Below, piece after piece: positions 52,843-64,000 of a stretch of DNA of 64,000 bases (within the stretch, counting starts at the first letter, position 1; the number at the start of each line of letters is the position of its first letter). Made by a program: the position numbers and the translations under genes. The notes beneath the pieces were generated by a model. The model ran no database searches. It was not told the origin of the DNA and saw only the letters and a list, made by a program, of their open reading frames with translations. This DNA is from Bathymodiolus brooksi (Eukaryota; Mollusca; Bivalvia; Mytilida; Modiolidae): NCBI GenBank assembly GCA_963680875.1, contig OY804589.1, positions 33,024,962 to 33,088,961 of the forward strand, read 5' to 3'.

Positions 52843-55649
52843 AAACCTGCTTCTTAATAGACACCCACCGTTGTGTTTCTCATATATACAGTCAAAAACC
52901 TGCTTCTTAATAGACACCCGTCGTCGTGTTTCTCCTATATACAGTCAAAATCCTGCTTCTTAATAGACACCCGTCGTCGTGTTTCTCATATATACAGTCA
53001 AAATCCTGCTTCTTAATAGACACCCGTCGTCGTGTTTCTCATATATACAGTCAAAATCCTGCTTCTTAATAGACACCCGTCGTCGTGTTTCTCATATATA
53101 CAGTCAAAATCCTGCTTCTTAGTAGACACCCGTCGTCTTGTTTCTCATATATACAGTCAAAAACCTGCTTCTTAATAGACACCCGTCGTCGTGTTTCTCC
53201 TATATACAGTCAAAATCCTCCTTCTTAATAGACAGCCGTCGTCGTGTTTCTCATATATACAGTAAAAATCCTGCTTCTTAATATACAGCCGCCGTCTTGT
53301 TTCTCATATATACAGTCAACATCCTGCTTCTTAATAGACACCCGTCGTCGTGTTTTTCATATATATACAGTCAAAAACCTGCTTCTTAGTAGACACCCGT
53401 CGTCGTGTTTCTCATATATATACAGTCAAAATCCTGCTTCTTAATAGACACCCGTCGTCCTGTTTCTCATATATACAGTCAAAAACCTGCTTCTTAGTAA
53501 ACACCCGTCGTCGTGTTTCTCATATATACAGTCAGAAACCTGCTTCTTAATAGACACCCGTCGTCGTGTTTCTCATATATACAGTCAAAAACCTGCTTCT
53601 TAATAGGCACCCGTCGTCTTGTTTCTCATATATACAGTCAAAATCCTGCTTCTTAATAGACACCCGTCGTCGTGTTTCTCCTATATACAGTCAAAATCCT
53701 GCTTCTTAATAGACACCCGTCGTCGTGTTTCTCCTATATACAATCAAAATCCTACTTCTTAATAGACACCCGTCGTCGTGTTTCTCATATATACAGTCAA
53801 AATCCTGCTTCTTAATAGACACCCGTCGTCGTGTTTCTCATATATACAGTCAAAATCCTGCTTCTTAATAGACACCCGTGGTCGTGTTTCTCCTATATAC
53901 AGTCAAAAACCTGCTTCTTAATAGACACCCGCCGTCGTGTTTCTCCTATATACATTCAAATTCCTGCTTCTTAATAGATACTCGTCGTCGTGTTTCTCAT
54001 ATATACAGTCAAAATCCTGCTTCTTAATAGACAGCCGTCGTCGTGTTTCTCATATATACAGTCAAAATCCTGCTTCTTAATAGACACCCGTCGTCGTGTT
54101 TTTCATATATACAGTCAAAATCCTGCTTCTTAGTAGACACCCGTCGTCGTGTTTCTCATATATACAGTCAAAAACCTGCTTCTTAATAGACACCCGTCGT
54201 CGTGTTTCTCCTATATGCAGTCAAAATCCTCCTTCTTAATAGACAGCCGTCGTCGTGTTTCTCATATATACAGTAAACATCCTGCTTCTTAATAGACACC
54301 CGTCGTCGTGTTTTTCATATATATACAGTCAAAAACCTGCTTCTTAGTAGACACCCGTCGTCCTGTTTCTCATATATACAGTCAAAAACCTGCTTCTTAG
54401 TAAACAACCGTCGTCGTGTTTCTCATATATACAGTCAGAAACCTGCTTCTTAATAGACACCCGTCGTCGTGTTTCTCATATATACAGTCAAAAACCTGCT
54501 TCTTAATAGGCACCCGTCGTCGTGTTTCTCATATATACAGTCAAAATCCTGCTTCTTAATAGACACCCGTCGTCGTGTTTCTCATATATACAGTCAAAAT
54601 CCTGCTTCTTAATAGACAGCCGTCGTCGTGTTTCTCATATATACAGTCAAAATCCTGCTTCTTAATAGACACCCGTCGTCGTGTTTCTCCTATATACAGT
54701 CAAAATCCTGCTTCTTAATAGACACCCGTCGTCGTGTTTCTCCTATATACAATCAAAATCCTACTTCTTAATAGACACCCGTCGTCGTGTTTCTCATATA
54801 TACAGTCAAAATCCTGCTTCTTAATAGACACCCGTCGTCGTGTTTCTCATATATACAGTCAAAATCCTGCTTCTTAATAGACACCCGTGGTCGTGTTTCT
54901 CCTATATACAGTCAAAAACCTGCTTCTTAATAGACACCCGCCGTCGTGTTTCTCATATATACAGTCAAAATCCTGCTTCTTAATAGACACCCGCCGTCGT
55001 GTTTCTCATATATACAGTCAAAAACCTGCTTCTTAATAGGCACCCGTCGTCGTGTTTCTCATATATACAGTCAAAATCCTGCTTCTTAATAGACACCCGT
55101 CGTCGTGTTTCTCATATAAACAGTCAAAATCCTGCTTCTTAATAGACAGCCGTCGTCGTGTTTCTCATATATACAGTCAAAATCCTGCTTCTTAATAGAC
55201 ACCCGCCGTCGTGTTTCTCCTATATACAGTCAAAAACCTGCTTCTTAATAGACACCCGTCGTCGTGTTTCTCCTATATACAGTCAAAATCCTGCTTCTTA
55301 ATAGACTGCCATCGTCGTGTTTCTCATATATACAGTCAAAATTTTGCTTCTTAATAGACACCCGTCGTCGTGTTTCTCATATATACAGTCAAAATCCTGC
55401 TTCTTAATAGACAGCCGTCGTCGTGTTTCTCATATATACAGTCAAAATCCTGCTTCTTAATAGACACCCGTCGTCGTGTTTCTCCTATATACAGTCAAAA
55501 TCCTGCTTCTTAATAGACACCCGTCGTCGTGTTTCTCATATATACAGTCAAAATCCTGCTTCTTAATAGACACCCGTCGTCGTGTTTCTCATATATACAG
55601 TCAAAATCATGCTTCTTAGTAGACACCCGTCGTCGTGTTTCTCATATAT

Positions 55650-56530
55650 ACAGTCAAAAACCTGCTTCATAATAGATATCCGTCGTCTTGTTTCTCCTAT
55701 ATACAGTCAAAATCCTGCTTCTTAATAGACAGCCGTCGTCGTGTTTCTCATATATACAGTCAAAATCCTGCTTCTTAATAGACACCCGTCGTCGTGTTTC
55801 TCATATATACAGTCAAAATCCTGCTTCTTAATAGACAGCCGTCGTCGTGTTTCTCATATATACAGTCAAAATCCTGCTTCTTAATAGACACCCGTCGTCG
55901 TGTTTCTCCTATATACAGTCAAAATCCTGCTTCTTAATAGACACCCGTCGTCGTGTTTCTCATATATACAGTCAAAATCCTGCTTCTTAATAGACAGCCG
56001 TCGTCGTGTTTCTCATATATACAGTCAAAATCCTGCTTCTTAATAGACACCCGTCGTCGTGTTTCTCATATATACAGTCAAAATCCTGCTTCTTATTAGA
56101 CACCTGTCGTCGTGTTTCTCCTATATACAGTCAAAAACCTGCTTCTTAATAGACACCCGCCGTCGTGTTTCTCATATATACAGTCAAAAACCTGCTTCTT
56201 AATAGACACCCGTCGTCGTGTTTCTCCTATATACAGTCAAAATCCTGCTTCTTAATAGACAGCCATCGTCGTGTTTCTCATATATACAGTCTAAATTCTG
56301 CTTCTTAATAGACACCCGTCGTCGTGTTTCTCATATATACAGTCAAAATCCTGCTTCTTAATAGACAGCGTCGTCGTGTTTCTCATATATACAGTCAAAA
56401 ACCTGCTTCTTAATAGGCACCCGTCGTCGTGTTTCTCATATATACAGTCAAAATCCTGCTTCTTAATAGACACCCGTCGTCGTGTTTCTCATATATACAG
56501 TCAAAATCCTGCTTCTTGATAGACACCCGT
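55650..56530. repeat. Island of Block II type HOR inside Block III
   Basis: Between about 55,650 and 56,530 the monomer order is CTTCATAATAGATATCC with GTCTTG, ACAGCC/ACACCC alternation, TTATTAGACACCTG, CCGCCG, GACAGCCATCG, GTCTAAATTCTG, the 52 bp monomer (56,327-56,378), AGGCACCC and TTGATAG. This is the Block II order, and it is otherwise absent from Block III. It resembles the unit near 30,130-30,800 most, except that the monomer after GTCTAAATTCTG there is the full-length ACAGCC form. A transfer by gene conversion or exchange between blocks is inferred. Confidence 0.75.
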
Positions 56531-56559
56531 CGTCGTGTTTCTCCTATATACAGTCAAAA

Positions 56560-59447
56560 ACCTGCTTCTTAATAGACACCCGCCGTCGTGTTTCTGCTAT
56601 ATACAGTCAAAATCCTGCTTCTTAATAGACACTCGTCGTCGTGTTTCTCCTATATACAATCAAAATCCTACTTCTTAATAGACACCCGTCGTCGTGTTTC
56701 TCATATATACAGTCAAAATCCTGTTTCTTAATAGACACCCGTCGTCGTGTTTCTCATATATACAGTCAAAATCCTGCTTCTTAATAGACACCCGTGGTCG
56801 TGTTTCTCCTATATACAGTCAAAAACCTGCTTCTTAATAGACACCCGGCGTCGTGTTTCTCATATATACAGTCAAAATCCTGCTTCTTAATAGACACCCG
56901 CCGTCGTGTTTCTCATATATACAGTCAAAATTCTGCTTCTTAATAGACACCCGTCGTCGTGTTTCTCCTATATACAGTCAAAAACCTGCTTCTTAATAGA
57001 CACCCGCCGTCGTGTTTCTCATATATACAGTCAAAAACCTGCTTCTTAATAGACACCCACCGTTGTGTTTCTCATATATACAGTCAAAAACCTGCTTCTT
57101 AATAGACACCCGTCGTCGTGTTTCTCCTATATACAGTCAAAATCCTGCTTCTTAATAGACACCCGTCGTCGTGTTTCTCATATATACAGTCAAAATCCTG
57201 CTTCTTAATAGACACCCGTCGTCGTGTTTCTCATATATACAGTCAAAATCCTGCTTCTTAGTAGACACCCGTCGTCTTGTTTCTCATATATACAGTCAAA
57301 AACCTGCTTCTTAATAGACACCCGTCGTCGTGTTTCTCCTATATACAGTCAAAATCCTCCTTCTTAATAGACAGCCGTCGTCGTGTTTCTCATATATACA
57401 GTAAAAATCCTGCTTCTTAATATACAGCCGCCGTCTTGTTTCTCATATATACAGTCAACATCCTGCTTCTTAATAGACACCCGTCGTCGTGTTTTTCATA
57501 TATATACAGTCAAAAACCTGCTTCTTAGTAGACACCCGTCGTCGTGTTTCTCATATATATACAGTCAAAATCCTGCTTCTTAATAGACACCCGTCGTCCT
57601 GTTTCTCATATATACAGTCAAAAACCTGCTTCTTAGTAAACACCCGTCGTCGTGTTTCTCATATATACAGTCAGAAACCTGCTTCTTAATAGACACCCGT
57701 CGTCGTGTTTCTCATATATACAGTCAAAAACCTGCTTCTTAATAGGCACCCGTCGTCTTGTTTCTCATATATACAGTCAAAATCCTGCTTCTTAATAGAC
57801 ACCCGTCGTCGTGTTTCTCATATATACAGTCAAAATCCTGCTTCTTAATAGACAGCCGTCGTCGTGTTTCTCATATATACAGTCAAAATCCTGCTTCTTA
57901 TTAGACACCCGTCGTCGTGTTTCTCCTATATACAGTCAAAATCCTGCTTCTTAATAGACACCCGTCGTCGTGTTTCTCCTATATACAATCAAAATCCTAC
58001 TTCTTAATAGACACCCGCCGTCGTGTTTCTGCTATATACAGTCAAAATCCTGCTTCTTAATAGACACTCGTCGTCGTGTTTCTCCTATATACAATCAAAA
58101 TCCTACTTCTTAATAGACACCCGTCGTCGTGTTTCTCATATATACAGTCAAAATCCTGTTTCTTAATAGACACCCGTCGTCGTGTTTCTCATATATACAG
58201 TCAAAATCCTGCTTCTTAATAGACACCCGTGGTCGTGTTTCTCCTATATACAGTCAAAAACCTGCTTCTTAATAGACACCCGGCGTCGTGTTTCTCATAT
58301 ATACAGTCAAAATCCTGCTTCTTAATAGACACCCGCCGTCGTGTTTCTCATATATACAGTCAAAATTCTGCTTCTTAATAGACACCCGTCGTCGTGTTTC
58401 TCCTATATACAGTCAAAAACCTGCTTCTTAATAGACACCCGCCGTCGTGTTTCTCATATATACAGTCAAAAACCTGCTTCTTAATAGACACCCACCGTTG
58501 TGTTTCTCATATATACAGTCAAAAACCTGCTTCTTAATAGACACCCGTCGTCGTGTTTCTCCTATATACAGTCAAAATCCTGCTTCTTAATAGACACCCG
58601 TCGTCGTGTTTCTCATATATACAGTCAAAATCCTGCTTCTTAATAGACACCCGTCGTCGTGTTTCTCATATATACAGTCAAAATCCTGCTTCTTAGTAGA
58701 CACCCGTCGTCTTGTTTCTCATATATACAGTCAAAAACCTGCTTCTTAATAGACACCCGTCGTCGTGTTTCTCCTATATACAGTCAAAATCCTCCTTCTT
58801 AATAGACAGCCGTCGTCGTGTTTCTCATATATACAGTAAAAATCCTGCTTCTTAATATACAGCCGCCGTCTTGTTTCTCATATATACAGTCAACATCCTG
58901 CTTCTTAATAGACACCCGTCGTCGTGTTTTTCATATATATACAGTCAAAAACCTGCTTCTTAGTAGACACCCGTCGTCGTGTTTCTCATATATATACAGT
59001 CAAAATCCTGCTTCTTAATAGACACCCGTCGTCCTGTTTCTCATATATACAGTCAAAAACCTGCTTCTTAGTAAACACCCGTCGTCGTGTTTCTCATATA
59101 TACAGTCAGAAACCTGCTTCTTAATAGACACCCGTCGTCGTGTTTCTCATATATACAGTCAAAAACCTGCTTCTTAATAGGCACCCGTCGTCTTGTTTCT
59201 CATATATACAGTCAAAATCCTGCTTCTTAATAGACACCCGTCGTCGTGTTTCTCATATATACAGTCAAAATCCTGCTTCTTAATAGACAGCCGTCGTCGT
59301 GTTTCTCATATATACAGTCAAAATCCTGCTTCTTATTAGACACCCGTCGTCGTGTTTCTCCTATATACAGTCAAAATCCTGCTTCTTAATAGACACCCGT
59401 CGTCGTGTTTCTCCTATATACAATCAAAATCCTACTTCTTAATAGAC
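56560..59447. repeat. Tandem duplication, 1,435 bp unit (27 monomers)
   Basis: Sequence from about 56,560 recurs at +1,435 bp (about 57,995) through about 59,447. The unit is 25 monomers of 53 bp and two of 55 bp. A rare CTGCTATATAC monomer marks both left ends (56,591 and 58,026). The joint at about 58,010 fuses an ACAATC/CCTACTT monomer to a CCGCCG end, a hybrid monomer expected from an out-of-register exchange. I saw no difference between the two copies in the stretches I compared. Confidence 0.85.
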
Positions 59448-62400
59448 ACCCGTCGTCGTGTTTCTCATATATACAGTCAAAATCCTGCTTCTTAATAGAC
59501 ACCCGTCGTCGTGTTTCTCATATATACAGTCAAAATCCTGCTTCTTAATAGACACCCGTCGTCGTGTTTCTCCTATATACAGTCAAAAACCTGCTTCTTA
59601 ATAGACACCCGCCGTCGTGTTTCTCCTATATACATTCAAATTCCTGCTTCTTAATAGATACTCGTCGTCGTGTTTCTCCTATATACAGTCAAAATCCTGC
59701 TTCTTAATAGACACCCGCCGTCGTGTTTCTCATATATACAGTCAAAATCCTGCTTCTTATTAGACACCCGTCGTCGTGTTTCTCCTATATACAGTCAAAA
59801 TCCTGCTTCTTAATAGACACCCGTCGTCGTGTTTCTCCTATATACAATCAAAATCCTACTTCTTAATAGACACCCGTCGTCGTGTTTCTCATATATACAG
59901 TCAAAATCCTGCTTCTTAATAGACAGCCGTCGTCGTGTTTCTCATATATACAGTCAAAATCCTGCTTCTTAATAGACACCCGTCGTCGTGTTTCTCATAT
60001 ATACAGTCAAAATCCTGCTTCTTAGTAGACACCCGTCGTCGTGTTTCTCATATATACAGTCAAAAACCTGCTTCTTAATAGACACCCGTCGTCGTGTTTC
60101 TCCTATATGCAGTCAAAATCCTCCTTCTTAATAGACAGCCGTCGTCGTGTTTCTCATATATACAGTAAGCATCCTGCTTCTTAATAGACACCCGTCGTCG
60201 TGTTTTTCATATATATACAGTCAAAAACCTGCTTCTTAGTAGACACCCGTCGTCGTGTTTCTCATATATATACAGTCAAAATCCTGCTTCTTAATAGACA
60301 CCCGTCGTCCTGTTTCTCATATATACAGTCAAAAACCTGCTTCTTAGTAAACAACCGTCGTCGTGTTTCTCATATATACAGTCAGAAACCTGCTTCTTAA
60401 TAGACACCCGTCGTCGTGTTTCTCATATATACAGTCAAAAACCTGCTTCTTAATAGGCACCCGTCGTCGTGTTTCTCATATATACAGTCAAAATCCTGCT
60501 TCTTAATAGACACCCGTCGTCGTGTTTCTCATATATACAGTCAAAATCCTGCTTCTTAATAGACAGCCGTCGTCGTGTTTCTCATATATACAGTCAAAAT
60601 CCTGCTTCTTAATAGACACCCGTCGTCGTGTTTCTCCTATATACAGTCAAAATCCTGCTTCTTAATAGACACCCGTCGTCGTGTTTCTCCTATATACAAT
60701 CAAAATCCTACTTCTTAATAGACACCCGTCGTCGTGTTTCTCATATATACAGTCAAAATACTGCTTCTTAATAGACACCCGTGGTCGTGTTTCTCCTATA
60801 TACAGTCAAAAACCTGCTTCTTAATAGACACCCGCCGTCGTGTTTCTCATATATACAGTCAAAATCCTGCTTCTTAATAGACACCCGCCGTCGTGTTTCT
60901 CATATATACAGTCAAAAACCTGCTTCTTAGTAAACACCCGTCGTCGTGTTTCTCATATATACAGTCAGAAACCTGCTTCTTAATAGACACCCGTCGTCGT
61001 GTTTCTCATATATACAGTCAAAAACCTGCTTCTTAATAGGCACCCGTCGTCTTGTTTCTCATATATACAGTCAAAATCCTGCTTCTTAATAGACACCCGT
61101 CGTCGTGTTTCTCATATATACAGTCAAAATCCTGCTTCTTAATAGACAGCCGTCGTCGTGTTTCTCATATATACAGTCAAAATCCTGCTTCTTATTAGAC
61201 ACCCGTCGTCGTGTTTCTCCTATATACAGTCAAAATCCTGCTTCTTAATAGACACCCGTCGTCGTGTTTCTCCTATATACAATCAAAATCCTACTTCTTA
61301 ATAGACACCCGTCGTCATGTTTCTCATATATACAGTCAAAATCCTGCTTCTTAATATACACCCGTCGTCGTGTTTCTCATATATACAGTCAAAATCCTGC
61401 TTCTTAATAGACACCCGTCGTCGTGTTTCTCCTATATACAGTCAAAAACCTGCTTCTTAATAGACACCCGCCGTCGTGTTTCTCCTATATACATTCAAAT
61501 TCCTGCTTCTTAATAGATACTCGTCGTCGTGTTTCTCATATATACAGTCAAAATCCTGCTTCTTAATAGACAGCCGTCGTCGTGTTTCTCATATATACAG
61601 TCAAAATCCTGCTTCTTAATAGACACCCGTCGTCGTGTTTCTCATATATACAGTCAAAATCCTGCTTCTTAGTAGACACCCGTCGTCGTGTTTCTCATAT
61701 ATACAGTCAAAAACCTGCTTCTTAATAGACACCCGTCGTCGTGTTTCTCCTATATGCAGTCAAAATCCTCCTTCTTAATAGACAGCCGTCGTCGTGTTTC
61801 TCATATATACAGTAAACATCCTGCTTCTTAATAGACACCCGTCGTCGTGTTTTTCATATATATACAGTCAAAAACCTGCTTCTTAGTAGACACCCGTCGT
61901 CGTGTTTCTCATATATATACAGTCAAAATCCTGCTTCTTAATAGACACCCGTCGTCCTGTTTCTCATATATACAGTCAAAAACCTGCTTCTTAGTAAACA
62001 ACCGTCGTCGTGTTTCTCATATATACAGTCAGAAACCTGCTTCTTAATAGACACCCGTCGTCGTGTTTCTCATATATACAGTCAAAAACCTGCTTCTTAA
62101 TAGGCACCCGTCGTCGTGTTTCTCATATATACAGTCAAAATCCTGCTTCTTAATAGACACCCGTCGTCGTGTTTCTCATATATACAGTCAAAATCCTGCT
62201 TCTTAATAGACAGCCGTCGTCGTGTTTCTCATATATACAGTCAAAATCCTGCTTCTTAATAGACACCCGTCGTCGTGTTTCTCCTATATACAGTCAAAAT
62301 CCTGCTTCTTAATAGACACCCGTCGTCGTGTTTCTCCTATATACAATCAAAATCCTACTTCTTAATAGACACCCGTCGTCGTGTTTCTCATATATACAGT

Positions 62401-64000
62401 CAAAATCCTGCTTCTTAATAGACACCCGTCGTCGTGTTTCTCATATATACAGTCAAAATACTGGTTCTTAATAGACACCCGTGGTCGTGTTTCTCCTATA
62501 TACAGTCAAAAACCTGCTTCTTAATAGACACCCGCCGTCGTGTTTCTCATATATACAGTCAAAATCCTGCTTCTTAATAGACACCCGCCGTCGTGTTTCT
62601 CATATATACAGTCAAAAACCTGCTTCTTAATAGGCACCCGTCGTCGTGTTTCTCATATATACAGTCAAAATCCTGCTTCTTAATAGACACCCGTCGTCGT
62701 GTTTCTCATATATACAGTCAAAATCCTGCTTCTTAATAGACAGCCGTCGTCGTGTTTCTCATATATACAGTCAAAATCCTGCTTCTTAATAGACACCCGC
62801 GTCGTGTTTCTCCTATAGACAGTCAAAAACCTGCTTCTTAATAGACACCCGTCGTCGTGTTTCTCCTATATACAGTCAAAATCCTGCTTCTTAATAGACA
62901 GCCATCGTCGTGTTTCTCATATATACAGTCAAAATTTTGCTTCTTAATAGACACCCGTCGTCGTGTTTCTCATATATACAGTCAAAATCCTGCTTCTTAA
63001 TAGACAGCCGTCGACGTGTTTCTCATATATACAGTCAAAATCCTGCTTCTTAATAGACACCCGTCGTCGTGTTTCTCATATATACAGTCAAAATCCTGCT
63101 TCTTAATAGACACCCGTCGTCGTGTTTCTCATATATACAGTCAAAATCCTGCTTCTTAATAGACACCCGTCGTCGTGTTTCTCATATATACAGTCAAAAT
63201 CCTGCTTCTTAGTAGACACCCGTCGTCGTGTTTCTCATATATACAGTCAAAAACCTGCTTTTTAATAGACACCCGTCGTCGTGTTTCTCCTATATGCAGT
63301 CAAAATCCTCCTTCTTAATAGACAGCCGTCGTCGTGTTTCTCATATATACAGTAAACATCCTGCTTCTTAATAGACACCCGTCGTCGTGTTTTTCATATA
63401 TATACAGTCAAAAACCTGCTTCTTAGTAGACACCCGTCGTCGTGTTTCTCATATATATACAGTCAAAATTCTGCTTCTTAATAGACACCCGTCGTCCTGT
63501 TTCTCATATATACAGTCAAAAACCTGCTTCTTAGTAAACAACCGTCGTCGTGTTTCTCATATATACAGTCAAAAACCTGCTTCATAATAGATACCCGTCG
63601 TCGTGTTTCTCCTATATACAGTCAAAATCCTGCTTCTTAATAGACAGCCGTCGTCGTGTTTCTCATATATACAGTCAAAATCCTGCTTCTTAATAGACAC
63701 CCGTCGTGGTGTTTCTCATATATACAGTCAAAATCCTGCTTCTTAATAGACACCCGTCGTCGTGTTTCTCATATATACAGTCAAAATCCTGCTTCTTAAT
63801 AGACACCCGTGGTCGTCTTTCTCCTATATACAGTCAAAAACCTGCTTCTTAATAGACACCCGGCGTCGTGTTTCTCATATATACAGTCAAAATCCTGCTT
63901 CTTAATAGACACCCGCCGTCGTGTTTCTCATATATACAGTCAAAATTCTGCTTCTTAATAGACACCCGTCGTCGTGTTTCTCCTATATACAGTCGAAAAC

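Larger units (their letters stand above)
1..64000. repeat. 53 bp tandem satellite array filling the window
   Basis: Head-to-tail 53 bp monomers run from the first base to the last in one orientation, with no inversion and no unique sequence between them. Base 1 is the second base of a monomer and the last 24 bases (from 63,977) are a partial monomer, so the array extends past both edges. The consensus has 14 A, 18 T, 14 C and 7 G: 39.6% G+C with a two-to-one C over G excess on this strand. Landmarks are TTTCTC (1-6), CATATATACAG (6-16), TCAAAATCC (17-25), CTTAATAGAC (31-40) and ACCCGTCGTCGTG (41-53). Most copies differ from it by zero to four substitutions. Arrays of this size and purity are known from eukaryotic heterochromatin; a role in centromere function is possible but not shown. 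The family and species are not recognised. Confidence 0.98.
52843..64000. repeat. Block III: return to Block I type satellite
   Basis: No genes are present. The 55 bp pairs reappear at 53,353 and continue at 57,492, 58,927, 60,203, 61,850 and 63,390, with spacing 4,139, 1,435, 1,276, 1,647 and 1,540 bp. Segments around 52,860-53,640 and 57,050-57,780 are copies differing by one 53 bp monomer (offset 4,192 bp at CCACCGTTGTG, 4,139 bp after). A 52 bp monomer from a single-base loss (CCCGCGTCGTG) lies near 62,800 and explains the odd 1,540 bp spacing. The block runs off the right edge. Confidence 0.82.

Noticed and set aside
1..64000. CRISPR array
   Set aside because: The entire 53 bp period is conserved from copy to copy. 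There are no variable spacers between constant repeats and no cas genes.
1..64000. CENP-B box
   Set aside because: The ACCCGTCGTCGTGTTTC stretch shares only the CCCG part of the reverse-complement motif NCCCGNNTNNNNCGAAN. The required T and the CGAA are not present, so no functional box is supported.
1..64000. TATA box or promoter from CATATATACAG in every monomer
   Set aside because: An alternating AT run repeated about 1,200 times with no adjacent gene or initiator is not evidence of a promoter.
1..64000. Hairpin or terminator from ACAC...GTGT around position 39-54 of the monomer
   Set aside because: The perfect stem is only 4 bp with an 8-base loop and does not extend, so no stable structure is supported.
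1..64000. Protein-coding repeat gene such as a silk, mucin or ice-binding type protein
   Set aside because: Coding tandem repeats keep a period divisible by 3 and an open frame. This array does neither.
1..64000. Plasmid or phage iterons / bacterial origin
   Set aside because: No replication gene or unique sequence is present in 64 kb, and array size and HOR nesting are far beyond known iteron clusters.
1..64000. Telomeric or rDNA spacer repeat
   Set aside because: No TTAGGG-like or related short telomere motif and no rRNA sequence was seen anywhere in the window.

Overview
The whole 64 kb window is one uninterrupted tandem satellite array. The monomer is 53 bp, about 40% G+C, always in the same orientation, in roughly 1,200 copies. 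I see no protein-coding gene, RNA gene, mobile element or unique sequence. Both ends cut through a monomer, so the array continues past both edges. This points to constitutive heterochromatin (centromeric, pericentromeric, subtelomeric or sex/B-chromosome type) of a eukaryote sequenced with long reads. The sequence does not identify the species, and I do not recognise the monomer as a named satellite family.

The consensus monomer is counted from TTTCTC at positions 1-6. It carries CATATATACAG at 6-16, TCAAAATCC at 17-25, TAATAG at 33-38 and ACCCGTCGTCGTG at 41-53, with three CpGs at 44-45, 47-48 and 50-51. Copies differ by recurrent diagnostic substitutions and by rare 51, 52 and 55 bp length variants. 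These act as barcodes and expose a nested higher-order repeat (HOR) structure.

Layout: Block I (1 to about 24,480) is marked by 55 bp monomers, often in pairs. It is built from overlapping segmental duplications (1,537 bp, 3,514 bp, 848 bp, 428 bp). Block II (about 24,481-52,842) has no 55 bp monomers and is marked by a 52 bp monomer. Its right part (about 32,860-52,842) is four copies of a 5,348 bp super-HOR of 101 monomers. Each full copy is itself five sub-HORs of 19, 18, 17, 20 and 27 monomers, each carrying exactly one 52 bp monomer. Copies 2 and 3 are joined across a 2,171 bp (41-monomer) deletion and share a 371 bp (7-monomer) internal duplication. Block III (about 52,843-64,000) returns to Block I type repeats, with a 1,435 bp tandem duplication and a roughly 0.9 kb island of Block II type.

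The short open reading frames (up to 118 codons) are by-products of the repeat. The period is not a multiple of 3, every third monomer puts a TAA-TAG double stop in frame, and the ORF starts I checked are GTG, not ATG. No genes work together here. The content of interest is the evolutionary record of amplification, unequal exchange and homogenisation.
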